Source of the DNA: Batillaria attramentaria
Lineage: Eukaryota; Mollusca; Gastropoda; Batillariidae
NCBI GenBank assembly: GCA_018292915.2
Contig: JACVVK020000377.1
Location: forward strand, 249,501 to 313,500
Length of the DNA stretch: 64,000 bases
Reading direction: 5' to 3'
Below are positions 12,956 to 25,948 of this stretch, piece by piece. A program made the translations under genes and the position numbers. The notes beneath the pieces are model-generated. The model saw nothing but the letters and a program-made list of their open reading frames with translations. It was not told the DNA's origin and searched no databases. Every line of letters begins with the position of its first letter. Positions within the stretch are counted from its first letter, which is position 1.

Positions 12956-15900
12956 CATGATTTTTTGGGCTGTGCCTGCATTGGTGATTTAACACTATTT
13001 TGGGCCATTCATGGATCTGGTGACTGATGCTATTTTTGGCAATGCCTGCATCTGGTGACTTGTTCCTTCATCAGCTTGTGCCTGGTGTTTTGAGCATTGT
13101 CTCTACATGACAGCTCACTGTTCTAGTTATTTCCAAATGTACTGTGTTTCAGTAATGGCTTGGAATGCATCAGTATTGACCAGTGAAGATGGACATCAAC
13201 CCTCATAAAAATTGAAAAAGATACAGGGTGATTTTTCGGATCTAGACAAATAGTGCGGTGATTAGGTGGTTCCCTACTGGAGAGATAGCTTGAAACTCCT
13301 GAACACAGCAGCATTTTCAGGTCATGAAGTGGTTAAGTGGAAAGTAGGAGAAAAAAACTCATTTTGCAGCGTTATTCTTGTATAAAGTTGACAGCCGTTC
13401 CAGTTAGTGTTGAAATATTTTCCCGACAGTTTTGTTTTTTAACTGTTCCTTGCTGTTCTGTGTATGTGTCGGGGTACCTGGGGTAGTTTCTTTCAACTGT
13501 TGTCGTGCTTTGGCCTTCTAGCTGAAAACTGCGCGATTGCTCAAATCCCAGCTTACCACTAGTAAGCGGCAAAACGACATCTCTGTGTTCAAACAGCAGT
13601 TTGGACACCAGGAAAAGGTGGGATATTTCTGCAAGAACAGAGGTAGGCGTAGTTAGTTACGTACATCGAAGGCAGACAGTATTCATGTTACTAGGAAGGA
13701 TGAATGCCTTTGATATCCATTCTTTCATATGATATGCACTTTCCCAAAGGTGATAACAGCAACAAAAAAGGCGATTGCAGCTATATTGCAGAGTTTTTAA
13801 CAAAATGTAGTGTGGAGAAGATGAAAGTGTTTGCTTGATTATGGTGTTACCACTACACTCACACATTGATATGGTTTGGATTAGGCTGGTGTTCAACTAC
13901 TGTTGTACGGAATTTCGGTAACAGTTCAGTGTGTAGACTGGTGCAAGGAAATTTACAGCACATTGAGTCTTTGCATGTTTCTAAAGAGAGTGTAGTGGTA
14001 GTTGTGAGGTATGTGTTTCCCTCGTGTTTTTAACAGTGATTTTTTTTCGCACACTTTTTTTGTTTGCAGCGTCTTGTCACGTAACGTTTATATCATGAGT
14101 ACAAGCTTCAAGTGTGCATGACTGTGTGTATGGGCTGATGTCATTTGAATATGATTCACTGTAAAGTGAATACGAATGGAAATCTAGTTTTTTTCTTCAA
14201 CACACACAGAAATCAGGACTGGTTATAAAACTGCTTCAAGCTCCGGTGAGTGTTCTGTGTTTGTCAGAATCTGTACCAACTATTGACACTAATGACAGCA
14301 CTGGTGTTCACAGTGGTTGATGTGCTTCATTGGTCGTTTAGCAGAGCTGAATTTTTTTTTTTTTTTTTTTTTTTGGTGGGTTGTGCTGTGTCAAACTGCT
14401 GTTAGGTGGGAAATTGTAAGCACTGAAATATTGGTGCATGCACAAGTTTTTTCATGCCAAGTAATTCATTTTATACAGTGGTTTTTGCAATAGCAGCCCT
14501 GTTTCATTCTGTTTGATACAACCATGATTCAGTTTAGGATGTTGTTTTGATCATTCATCACTCTCCATTTAAATAAATGCGAATTGCAGTTAAAAAAAAA
14601 AAAAAAAAATCTGGCACTTAGCAGTTTGTCATGCATCATACATGTTTTCTCACATTTAAAAAGATTGTCATTTGTACAAGTGGTGCTGAACTGTGTGACG
14701 TCCATTGTTTGAACCGGATGCACTCGGACGAAAAAGGAAGGTTGAAAGAAATCTCTGTACTGTCACCAAGTATGCAATATTTATCTCAAGCTTTGAGTAG
14801 ATGTGTTACAAATTAAGAAGGAAAAGAAATGACTGTAGAGGTCAGAATTTGGATGAAATCTCATCAGGTTAATGTTAGGAATGGAGGTCTCATAAATTTC
14901 TCGTAAAACTAATAACCGTCGAAGTCAGGCATGACCCTGGTTACTTGTCCATGGGGATTGGTCAGCGGCTGTTCATTGACTTGAGAGAAGAACAAAAACA
15001 AACTTAGTATTTTGGGAAGCGTAGTAAAAAAAAAAAAAAAAAGATGGGGGAAGGGAGGAAGTGTGCAGGCTTACAGGACCCTGGATCATCCATACCCTGT
15101 ACTGTTTTGGGGGAGGTGGGGGGGGGGGGGGGGTGCTAATCAGACCAACACCAAGCTGCTTGTACAGTTGTGTGGTTGAGACTTGTGTATTGTATGGAGT
15201 TCTTGCAATTGTCATTTCAAGATTTTAGTTGTTAAACGGACAGGCCTCTGTTGAGTGGGTGTATTTCCTACGTTTTCTTATCCAATTAAAATTGAGTTTG
15301 TGAAATGGTTTTGAGTCTTATGCCTCATGTTCTGCTGTAACAGAACACTTTTGTGTTTGACTCATGTGGATATATGTTTTATACATGTACCCTCTCTCTC
15401 TCTCTCACACACACACACGGACACACATGCATACTCTGAGTTTCAATCATCCTTTCACAGTGCCATTTGACCATCTTTATGACATGAAAACAAAAAAAAA
15501 GTCTCGAGGTAGAATGCCAAAAAGTTTTCAACTTAAGACATAAATGACAATGAATGTTGCTGCATGTAGTTCGAGACAGTGAACCCTGCAAAACTTACAT
15601 CTGTAATTCTAAATGTGATTTCGGAAGAGATCACATGAAAGGTTCGAGACTTGTTTCAAAGTCAGTCTTTAACGTAGTGAACATCATTTGTTTACAAGCC
15701 ATAGACCATGGTTCTGCAATCGATGATAGAAAATTTACCAAAACCAGAATCTTAACATGAAAATGAGTAATGAGAAAGGAATGTGGTGTTGATGAACCAT
15801 GAAAAATCGTGATACAAGCTTCCATATCTGTGCACACAGTCTGATAAGAATATGCATGACTTTTAAAAGTTGTCAGAAAATACACCAGTATACATTTCAT

Positions 15901-16046
15901 ATTATATATAAGGGCACACAGGAGCAGTCGTGCCCATATGAAACATGCTGGAAAGTTAGATCCCCCATTAGGTGCACAGCAGCAGTTCTGAGATTATGGG
16001 AATGTTTGAGTCAAAGGAGAAGTTGCTGTGTGGAGACCAAGTTGCA
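12956..16046. other. SRRM1 3' UTR and intergenic sequence
   Basis: AT-rich sequence with no credible reading frame. It holds short T- and A-runs (14351-14374, 14592-14609, 15026-15042), a poly(G) run near 15118-15134 and a short CT/CA run near 15393-15418. The proximal part should be SRRM1 3' UTR. Confidence 0.6.
14572..14577 (+). terminator. SRRM1: Candidate poly(A) signal of SRRM1
   Basis: AATAAA 1.6 kb after the SRRM1 stop, followed within 20 bases by a genomic A-tract (14592-14609). A second candidate, ATTAAA, lies at 15285-15290. Which is used cannot be decided from sequence. Confidence 0.4.
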
Positions 16047-16363
16047 ATGGTAAGTAGTATCTTGATCCTAATGGACGTGTATTTTCATTAAAAATCTTGA
16101 TGGTAAGTAGTATCTTGATCCTAATGGACGTGTATTTTCAATAAAAATCTTGATGGTTAGTATCTTGATCCTAATGGACGTGTATTTTCATTAAAAATCT
16201 TGATGGTAAGTAGTATCTTGATCCTAATGGACGTGTATTTTCATTAAAAATCTTGATGGTAAGTAGTATCTTGATCCTAATGGACGTGTATTTTCATTAA
16301 AAATCTAGATGGTAAGTAGTATCTTGATCCTAATGGACGTGTATTTTCATTAAAAATCTTGAT
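16047..16363. repeat. 53-bp tandem repeat, 6 copies
   Basis: Six near-identical head-to-tail units (the third is about 4 bp shorter) between the convergent SRRM1 and SLC35F genes. Each unit has TGGTAAGTAGT at its start, CCTAATGGACGTG in the middle and ATTTTCATTAAAAATC at its end (one unit has CAATAAAAATC). There are no unique spacers, so it is a minisatellite and not a CRISPR array. Confidence 0.95.
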
Positions 16364-17814
16364 GCACCCGAGTAAATTACAAAAACTTTGTTCCGTCAAC
16401 CTCCAAATACCAACCTTTGGTGTAATTTTAAAAGTGATTCATGTATGTACAGCAAACACATAGAAACTGGGTAAAAACAAAAAAACATCCAGATAATAAT
16501 ACACAACGAAAGTAAGAACAAACGTCAAAGTAACCATGCAGAAACACAAGAACCTTGTAGTGTCTTTTTAAAAAAATCAAAAAAATAGGGCATCAAAATA
16601 AAGCTTCACTAAAATAGACCTAAAAGCCTTGCTCAAAAAAAGTTAAAAACAGCTGCAGAAATAAGATTATCTTTAAATGAAGAAAATAAAGAGAGTAAAA
16701 ATCTTAGCATCTCCTGCTCAGTGCCACGTAACAGTCTTGTGTTGACTGCGTATTTGCTATTCTGTAAAACCACATGAAACTGCTTACTAAAAAAAACAAA
16801 AAAACAAAAAAAAAAACCCAGCACAGAACACTAAAATGTGGAGCAATGCGAAAACTAATAAAACCATAGATTAATCTACATTGGCAATACCAGCAGAAAA
16901 CCACTTGATATGCCTTTGAGAAAATGTTTGAATGGTAAAAACAGTCATACTACTCCTGCAATATCAAAACATGCATTTTTCACAGCACCTAACTAAGGCA
17001 TCAGGAGCACCACTTTGACTTCATGCCCCAGGGTTTACCAGTACCAGTTTTCTCAAATGGTTAATACACACAATGATGTATACTTTCTTTAAAAAAAAAA
17101 GAAGAAAAAGTCAAAGGTCTTGCATGCGCCGCACATCCGCAGAAAAGTTTATGAAGTGGAAAATTCACAAACCTACGACATATATAAATATAAAATGCGA
17201 AACGCACAACACTCATCATAACAAATCACTGGTGTCCTTCCAAAACCTTGCATGTGTTACATGTTCATAACTGTACATTTAAGGTTTGGCAAGAACACTG
17301 ATAAAATGGATGATTCAAGAGAATTTCTATCACAAATAATGAGTATGCCCATCCACTCACTTCTGATAGGGTACTCACGTGGGCGCCATTCAAAATCATT
17401 CTGAAACCCTCAGAAAAGCCAAACCCCTAACAGGTGACCAACAAACAGACAGAGAGAGAAAGTGGTCGCCTCGTTTTCAGGGAAACACAAGTGCAGTTGC
17501 TCTCTTGTGAATAAATCACTTCCCTCCTCCATCACTTTGATGCTTCAATGGCTGAAACCGCGACTCAAGTCAAGTCCATACCATTAAGACCACAGGTGAT
17601 GGTATGCTGCCAGTGCCATTTCTAGCCGTCAAATCATTCCAAATCACAGACATTTCCGGAAAGTTCCTCTTTCTGGAGAGATACAAGTCAAGTCCGTACT
17701 GTTATGAACACCGATGATGCAATGCTGCCAGCGCCATATCTAACAGGCACACCCTTCCAATTCAGACACATTTCCAGAAAGTTTCTAACAGCCTAGAGGC
17801 ATGAAAAGTGCAGG
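16364..17814. other. Probable 3' UTR of the SLC35F gene (minus strand)
   Basis: A-rich on the plus strand with no coding frame. An internal near-repeat occurs around 17560-17760: CAAGTCAAGTCC(A/G)TAC, GCTGCCAG(T/C)GCCAT and CATTTCC(G/A)GAAAGTT each appear twice, about 125 bp apart. No clear minus-strand AATAAA was found. Confidence 0.5.
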
Positions 17815-20800
17815 TCATCTGTTGGTCGTCTGCTGAATTCCAGGTTGTTCCTGCATTTCCATTTCTCCTACAGGTCGCACAGAGTACAGCACGATTCCCA
17901 AAATCACCAGCAGAAAGGCAATGATATACAGGACATGGAACTGCAAAATAAACATGCGTGACAAAGTAGAAAAGCCACAAGCGGACTTTTGCAAAGCATG
18001 CATGTTAAGCTAAGGGTGTCCGGCAGCATGCTCCCCCGGATTACAGAACAAAAATAAAATTTGTGCAATTTTGGTGCATTTGGGCATAATTTTAAGTGCT
18101 TCAGAGGATTAAACACTTTTTTTTTAGGAGGAAACTCTTTAGGACTAATACTTGTGCAAGTTGGTGCTCTTTGGCATGATTCAAGCAATTCAGGAGGAAA
18201 ATCACTTTCTGAAGAGAGGAAAAGTTTTAGCCAAAGTTGCAAATCCACCAAAAGGGGAAGAGTTTAATCCTGATTTCTTTTTTCACAAGTTTACAAAAAG
18301 AAAAGCAGTTCTACCTGATAGTGAAAGATGACAAGGCCGAACAGAAGAGCATAGAAATCAGCAGACAGGATCGATATGTTGAGAGTAGTTGCACTCGTCT
18401 GCTGTATGGCCACCGTCATGCACGTGTAGATCAGAAACAGGCACACAACATAGCCCAGCCATGGCAGCCCTACACACGAAGAAAAGAAAAAATTTTGATT
18501 ACGGTTTTATTTGAAAAGCAGTGGGTTTTATCCACATGGAATTGTGGAAACTGAAAAACACAAGCATGCAGATTTTGAAAGCTATGGAAGATATACTGCC
18601 TTCACTGAGTTCAGTTTAACATCACTGAAAATGATATATACCCCCACGGGTGAAACTCTTTCGGCTGTAGACTGAAATCCGGGTTATTTTTGTTTGTTTT
18701 TTAAACTCCCCAAACAGAAATTCCTTTTTGTTTTTAAATCCCTACAATAAAAAATAGATAAATAAATAAAATAACAATATCTGTGTTCCGCGATGTACCA
18801 CATTCAGATTGAAGCATGCTGTTTCTTTGTTGACAGAATGCACCTTTTTCTTTCTTTTTTGCCTCGAGGTGGAAGGAAAGGCCTTTATATTTTTTATTTT
18901 TGATAATTGAAAAGTTTCACCGATGTACCCCGTTTATTCTGGTGTTTATTTAATCACTTGGCAAGGCTCAAACCTGACCACACTAGAGTCGGTTTCCATT
19001 TTACAGTGGTTAGCAAGATAAAAATAATAAAGGCATGCTCTTATGTTCTCAAATTCTGGATGCCTCCACTTTCCTCTGACCATTATTACGTAGTGAATCA
19101 GTTGGTAAGTTTTCTTAGATAGACATTGAACTACCAATGGCTCTGACTTTTTCCTTTGGGAATAAATTATACTCACAAATTTTATAAGAAGAAAAATCTA
19201 ATTTTGCCACTTCATCCCTTTCCAGTATAATGCTGAAAATGAAACAAGAAACAAAAATAATGATGATAATAGCAATAAGTGTTTTTGCAGTAATTTAGTT
19301 TAACACAGATACATATATAAATAAGCAAGCAGATTTTTTTTTATTATCTCATGATTACTACTTTTGTCTTACAATGCAATCAAGAAAAAAACCCCTAGAA
19401 CAGTATACAGCAGCAAGTTTCAGTGACACGACACAGTGATTTTCCTGATCCCTGTGTTTAAAAAGAAAAAAAAAAGAAGAAGAAAAGGTCACTTTGTTGG
19501 AGGAAACTTTGCAGCAGTTTCTGTATGCAACATTCGTAAACTTTGAAACTTACAACTGTACTCCACTGATGAGGCTACCAAACAGGCCGATCATGCCTAG
19601 AAAGTCTGATCTGGGGAAGTTCTTCACAATAAACTCCTGGGCGACATTACTGACACCATACAGAGATGCTCCGATGACCACCAGCAGGTCTCCAAGCCCC
19701 TGATTGCTACCTGATCACAAAGAAAAAAAGAGCAAGCACACAACACCTAAGACTTGCAAACACTTGGTATAACTGTAAATGCACTTGCAGTTTTTTTACA
19801 TCAGTTACTGGTAGACATCTGAAATTACAATTGTTTATGGGGTAACTTGGTTACAAAGCTGGTGTACCTTGGTAGTACATGACATACATGTATGTATATA
19901 TTGCTTATGTATAGCTTTCAACGCAAGCCTAAAGGCAAGATTCTAAGCTCTTTAAAAAAATACGGTTATACTGAATTGAACTTAGATCAGTGAGGACAAT
20001 AGTATAGACAGACTGTAGACCAATTCATTGACATCTACATTACCTGTCACATCCTAACCTTGATCTATTATGCATTTTCATTTCTACGTTATGTCACCTT
20101 CTAGTATTCTCCATAAGCTTGCGGTTAGGAATAACAAAAATGGGAAGTCGACTTTTTCTCTTCTGGCCTCATGAAAGTGAGTCATCCCCAGAAAAATCAT
20201 GTGTAATTGGGGGGACAGAAACATTCATTAGAATCTTTAAACCAGCATCTCAAAATTCTTTGAATGTGGAAAGAATGGCCTACCATTGTCGGCAGCAGCG
20301 ACGTCGTTCCTGCCAGACAGCACATCAGCCAACACAAGTCCGACAAGGCCCAGTATACTGACACCAACACCTACCAGGTGCAGCCAGGTATACTGTGCCT
20401 TGAGGAGTCGCCACGACAACACCACCACCACCAGAATACTGAAGCAGTCTAAGAGCTGTAACAGAGACACAAAACTGTTGGTATTTTGTGAGCAGATCGT
20501 CAGCTCTGTGTGTGTGTGTGTTTGTACGCCCATATGTCCCCCTCCCTCCTCCAAAGACACAATTTATATATTTTGCATAACCATAACTTTGCAATATATG
20601 ATAAACAACACGCACTCTTCGTCCTTCGTATGAAAAACTACTGAACGTTCCCCGTCGAAACCTCAAAACAGTTGGCGAGCGCGCGTTTAGCTTTGCTGCC
20701 CCGTCACTCTGGAACGCACTACCTGCCAGCCCGAGAGACCAGTCGGACATAAGATCGTTTCAAGTCTGACCTGAAAACGCATCTGTTCCGGCTGGCTTTC

Positions 20801-23525
20801 GACTAAGCCCACTTACCTCATCCTGATTCAGCTGCTCTGTGTGTGTGTGTGTGTGTGTGTGCATATTATTTGTTGGTATGAGTGCGGGAGTACGCGCATT
20901 GAGTCACTCTGTGAGAATTTTGCGCTATAAGTACAATTCTTATTACAGTACAACTTCTTTTGGACGACCACCCCTCTGGCCAGATAAGAGTGGTCTTAAA
21001 AGAGAGGTGGTCACCCAAAAGAAGCTTCAGACAGTGAAGAAGTGCAACCCAGTATGATTATAACATTGGTCTGCATAGGCAGGTGGTCTCCCAAAGGGGT
21101 GGCCACCCAAAAGAGGTTCTACTGTATTATTATTATTATATTATTATAACCTGATGTGCTGTTCTGCTGTTTCCTACAGGAGACAATAATAACCAAATCA
21201 AATTGTACCTGTACACTGGTGATTGTAGTGTAGCTGTAAGCTTTCACCACAAGGTAGTTGGCCTCAACGTCAATCAGGGCCAGAATAGCATACTTCCAGC
21301 CATCTTGCCTCAAAATGATTCCTAGGTGGCGCCCTTCTTCCTCTTGGCGACAAGCCAGCATCACCGCGAACACCAGACACAGCAGCGCATAGTTTAGGAA
21401 ACTCTGAGCTGAAAATAATAATAATAATAATAAAATGAATCTGATGAAAATTGTAACCAATGCAAACCGAAACATCCTAGCTGAAAATATTCTCCCCAAA
21501 CTCCAGTCTTCAGCTCAAATCGATGTCTTCCTCCCTGGTCCGATGAAGTTTAACATCCCTTCCACAACAGTGATTGGAGACGGCCCTAATGGGTGAGTCA
21601 TGGGGGAAGGGACAGCTAACATAGGCCAAAGACACACATTTTGCAGATCAGTTTTGTCTTTCAATTTTTGTAGATTCATTCACATTGTCACTAAACACAT
21701 CAAAGAAAGCAATATTAAATATTGCCAAGTTCATTAGAAACAGGAAAATCGTACAATTTGTTCGTAAAAGCCATATGACGTACATGAAGGGATGAAGGTG
21801 TGATGTATGTATCTTACAGTAGAAATGTTTTGGTTTTCTTGTGATTTCTTTAGCTGTACTTTGTATATTGTTGTACACTGTGCTTAGTTATCATGTTCTT
21901 TGTATTTGGATATATTCCTCTATACCCCAAACAGGGAGAAAGGAATATATAAAACCTTCGAATCTTGGAGGAAAAAAAATTCCTGGTCAAAATTCGATGC
22001 TGTCAGTGTAACGTACCTGTGGGAGTATGCACACCCTGTTCCTGCAGCAGCCCACTGAAGACAGCAGTCCCGCAAAGCCATAGTGAAACCAGCTGCCCGA
22101 GCGCAAAGGATCGCAAGAACTCTCTGGACATCCACAAAGTAACACACCATCATTCTACACCATTTTCAAGTACACATGCTCACACTGTGCATACTTTCAC
22201 TACACAACTGTGTCATATGCAGCTCATACTTCTATGTAGATATACAGAACAAAGTGACTGAATATTCCTGTATGAAACAGGTGTGCATATATTTCAATAG
22301 CACTTATGAAGACTTCCACCCTTGATCTCTACCTATTTCTTTTTATTGAAAACAAGAGGTCCAGGGTGGGTGGGGTGGGTGTTTGGGGGTTTAACGTCCA
22401 CAAGAGGTCCAGCTATGCACACTGCTACTAGTGCTAGCCTGCCATCCACAAGCTGGGTAACTAAAATAAAATAAATGCTGGAAAATAGTATGAATACGAT
22501 ACATGTTCCAGGGATTGATTTTCTCGCGCGCCGTGCGACTATGTCTCATATTTTGATAAAATGTCGCATAGAAATTTTGCAAAATGCTTCATATGTCGCA
22601 CAAACATGACATCACAAGTGCACTTGACAATGCGAAGCAGAGATGCGCTGTCTGTGTCAGTCATAGAGTCTGTTTCACTAATCTAATTTTAGTGATGAGG
22701 CTTACTTATCCCGCTCGCCACGCACGCTGCCAGGAACTCTCGATCGAAAGAGTTGCAAAAAATATTGGCACGTTATCAGTTTTCTCAGTTCTGCGATCCA
22801 GAGGTCCTTTTCCGTTCAGAACCTGAATGTCACTGCACTTATGAACAGGCTCTCGGCACAGACATGTGACAGAGTGATGCGGGTGAACTTGATTGTCTCA
22901 TAGAAAATGAAAATGTCTCATAAAAATGACTGGTCAAGGAGACAATGTCTCATTGGCATATTTGAGTAAATCCATCCCTGATGTTCATAACATGGTACGA
23001 GTCAGTGATGGATCACAGATGTGGCAGTGTGCCCACATAATTTACTTTATTTACATAACCTGGCACTGTGAGATAATGTGTGTCAGATACATACAGTAGA
23101 ACATTCTTGCGAGAAGTGTGGAATGTATCTGGCAACACATCTGTACACTGTCACTAGAACATTTGCACTGATCCTGAAGCTAGTAGGAAAGGTGCGATCA
23201 TGGTGGGGTGTGTTTGTTTTGTATGCCTGTTCATTAAATTTCTGTTCAGAATAACACTATGTCCTTTCTCTCTATCACACACACAAACATCCAAACACGT
23301 GTGTCCCCCTGCAGGCGCACACACACAAATAAGCAAATGAACACATTGACACACACACAGTCACAAACATACAACTCAGAGCGTGTAATACCTTGAGCCA
23401 ATCACTGTTCCAAGTTTTAAAAGCCAGCCTTTCCATTGCCACGTCTTGCTTTCACATGACTGATGCTGAATTGGGAAGGCTTCCTCGTCATCCGAGTCCG
23501 GACCGATATGTTCATAGGTACTCAT
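17815..23525 (-). CDS. SLC35F1/F2: Solute carrier family 35 member F1/F2-like transporter, 8 coding exons
   Basis: Minus-strand coding exons in transcript order: 23525-23392, 22123-22017, 21408-21209, 20455-20284, 19710-19554, 19232-19177, 18469-18315, 17940-17815. All phases join, giving 368 residues (the human homologues are about 370-410). Recognisable conserved blocks are [15 protein letters not shown] (first helix), [61 protein letters not shown] and [20 protein letters not shown]. The family has ten membrane helices with both termini cytosolic, within the drug/metabolite transporter superfamily. Human SLC35F2 takes up the drug YM155 and, from memory of recent work, queuine; the substrate here is unknown. 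The start [17 protein letters not shown] gives a short acidic cytosolic N-terminus. The first exon joins exon 2 by phase only, as that part is poorly conserved. Confidence 0.92.
20609..20943 (+). mobile_element. LINE 3' end (CR1/L2-like), copy 1
   Basis: In SLC35F intron 3. It encodes the end of a non-LTR reverse-transcriptase ORF ([13 protein letters not shown] then LWNALP), broken by a frameshift near 20755. A (GT)n run (20838-20861) and the tail TTTGCGCTATAAGTAC follow. It is a dead 5'-truncated copy. Its TTA tail continues after 21124, past an inserted MITE. Confidence 0.8.
20946..21124. mobile_element. MITE-B (mariner/pogo-like), nested in a LINE tail
   Basis: A 179-bp element flanked by TA on both sides (20944-20945, 21125-21126). 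It starts CAGTACAACTTCTTTTGG and ends with the reverse complement of CAGTAGAACCTCTTTTGG. The inverted repeats extend about 35 bp with few mismatches. CAG termini with a TA duplication are typical of Tc1/mariner/pogo elements. There is no transposase. It splits the TTA tail of the LINE fragment before it. Confidence 0.85.
22364..22400 (-). mobile_element. SINE-1 fragment (3' end)
   Basis: Short remnant GGGTGTTTGGGGGTTTAACG with the GGTGGG repeat in SLC35F intron 1, minus orientation. Confidence 0.65.
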
Positions 23526-24082
23526 CCTCAACAGGTCTCAGAATCAGAATCAGATGATCATGGGTGCACAGTTCTGACAGTATTCCAGCTAAGACGTGTG
23601 GAAGAATATTATTTTCTTCTTACAGAAGCATCTCTGTTTATTTGCAACGCAGTCTCACTTATGTAGCTGCAATGAGCCAAAGCGAAAAATACACACATTT
23701 CATGCATCTCTGATATCCATGGAGACTGTACTGAATGGCAGTAATGCACACAGGACAAGGTAGTGCAAACAAATTCACGTGCATACTCAAGCCATGTCAA
23801 GTGGCTTCAGAACACATCGATGCGGTCATCGGGTCCTCCAAAAATCGCGGTTCTGTAAGCACTTACTGGACACCGCTGCGTCCATGCGGGTATACACTGT
23901 ACCAAAGACGATCAAAATTATCAACTCTGACTGTACCCACTCACGATTTTCCGCGGAACAGGAGATCCGAGGATCAGCTGACCACTACGCCGCATCTGAT
24001 TGTTCAGCCGAGGGTGTAGCCGGGCGCCCGGGAGGAAACGTCCAAAGTTTTTTTTCGCGCGGTTGTCTTTTGTTTTACTTAC

Positions 24083-24330
24083 AGAGGGTACAGTGGTGAC
24101 CAACATCTGCTAGCCTGTCCGATGAAACCAAACGCTGTCCCAAACTTATGCGGTGCATTTATTTTACAATATAAGCCACGGGCGTTTGCGGCGGGCGCCT
24201 GCCGGCCCGTTTGGCGTATAAGTAGAAATGCACCCCATAAACAATCGCTATCGGCTTTGCGCGCACTGTGCAAAAAGAAATTTATCCGTCTCAGTTTCTG
24301 TTGAAAGCGGGTGTTGGCACTGGATGACCT
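24083..24330 (-). other. Candidate non-coding first exon of SLC35F gene
   Basis: On the minus strand this GC-richer stretch ends at a strong splice donor (TCT|GTAAGTAAAAC, GT at 24082-24081), about 560 bases upstream of the coding start. It contains the imperfect palindrome at 24147-24243. Assignment as 5' UTR is inference; no transcript evidence is available. Confidence 0.35.
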
Positions 24331-25765
24331 CTACTTCTGTAGTTCAGGGACCTGGGTCCTCCGTCAGAAGGTTCGGGCCATAAGTGTTAGCGGACGCTGG
24401 TCGATACCCCTTGGCTGAACTTAGCTGCCGTTTGTTCCGTAACACTTGCCATCACTAGACTATGTATGGCAACCCAACTTGCTCAAAACTCGCCACGGCA
24501 TTTTCTTTCTCGCTTGCTTGCGTTTACTGACAACTGACTACAATAAATCACAATGAGTACTGAATTATTTAACAATAATCTTAACTGACCTCGGGCCGGC
24601 ATGAACGTGAATCATTAGTCAGTGCAAATGTGAATATAAATTTCGGAATAAGTTTGACGGTGACTTTTTTATTTATTTATTAATTGTATTCAAACGGGGG
24701 TCATTAAGTCCGAGCAACGGAAACTGACAAAAACAAACCCCAAAAAGACAACACCACAAACACTAATAAACAATATGGAACCATGCAGTGACCTCTGCAC
24801 ATCAGTCAGTGTTTTGGGTTTTTTGGCAATAAATTCCTCTTCTTTTGTTGTGGCTTAACTTACTAATGTGTCAGTAGAAACCCATACTGAGAAACTTTAA
24901 CCGAATCCATCCACAATCACCCGCTCATTCAGTCAGTTCAACCTCATTCAACCCAGGCAAAGTAGAGTGAATAAAAGAGACTGGCATTCTTATATCTAGG
25001 GCTTAGGAGAAAATGGATGGGTTGAGATGAGAATATCATCAGTTACTGACGTGACTGATGTTCATCTGCTCAGTGTTACCGTGACGGATCATGGGGGGTG
25101 TGTGTGTGTGTGCCCGGCGGTGTCAGTGTGTGTGTGCGTGCGCGAGCGCGCGGCGGCCGGTGCCGCGCGCGTGTGCCGTGTGTGTGCACGGTGTGCGTGG
25201 ATGTGGCGGGGGTCAGGTGTGGCCGGAGCCGCGGCTAGGAGATCGGGTGGGCCTTCGCGGCATGTTTGTCGCAAGCTAACTGAATGTGTGAATTTATAAC
25301 TCGCGAACCCGGCCCATCTGCAACGAGACGGACTAGTCACCCCGGGTGTGCCTGCACAGCATGCAAAGAAAAATGTAACACTGAACAAATCAGTGACCCG
25401 CCGCGAACTGGTCGACTGACTGGGCAACACAATACACCGCCGCATTATAATGTACAGGATACGGCGCTGCTCCTGAATGCAAATCTGATTCGCAAGCCGC
25501 TCAGTAACAACTGATTCAAAATTATAAAACATACCTCGTGTTAAGGTAGGGACCCGGAAGTTGTAAACTGTCATAACACAGTCTATTTTAGGTGCATATA
25601 AATTATTATACGTCACTTGATTCAAGTAGTAGAGTTTGGAGCGGCCGGCATGGGAGCTGACTGCTCACAGAGGTCACTGACGCCGGACACGGCTGAGTGG
25701 CGTCCGGCAACAGAAATACCTCCACGCCTACGGCTTTTATATGCAGCGGCGGATCTTGGACCTAG
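24330..25765. other. Intergenic sequence with a GT/GC-rich tract
   Basis: No credible exon was found. Positions 25088-25215 alternate GT and CG dinucleotides, a composition prone to Z-DNA. The remainder is unremarkable. Confidence 0.5.
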
Positions 25766-25948
25766 GATGGGTGGGTGCTTAATGGTTTAACGTCTTTTTT
25801 TTTCCACCAGGCAAGAGTGATACCAAACCGGACAGGACAACGGGTGAAAAATGCCAACACAGGTATTTTGGACCCCCGGGAATCGAACTCACGACTCAAG
25901 CACTGAAAGTCTCAAACTCTACAGCTCGACTGTCCCAGCCGGCTCCCC
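25766..25948 (-). mobile_element. SINE-1 copy, diverged
   Basis: Minus orientation, nearly full length. The tRNA-like head is at the right end (GGAGCCGGCTGGGACAG), the B box is GAGTTCGATTCCC, and the 3' end is GTTAAACCATTAAGCACC. Several small changes mark it as old. Confidence 0.8.

Noticed and set aside
16047..16363. Possible CRISPR-like array
   Set aside because: The units are contiguous without unique spacers and the context is an animal genome; it is a minisatellite.
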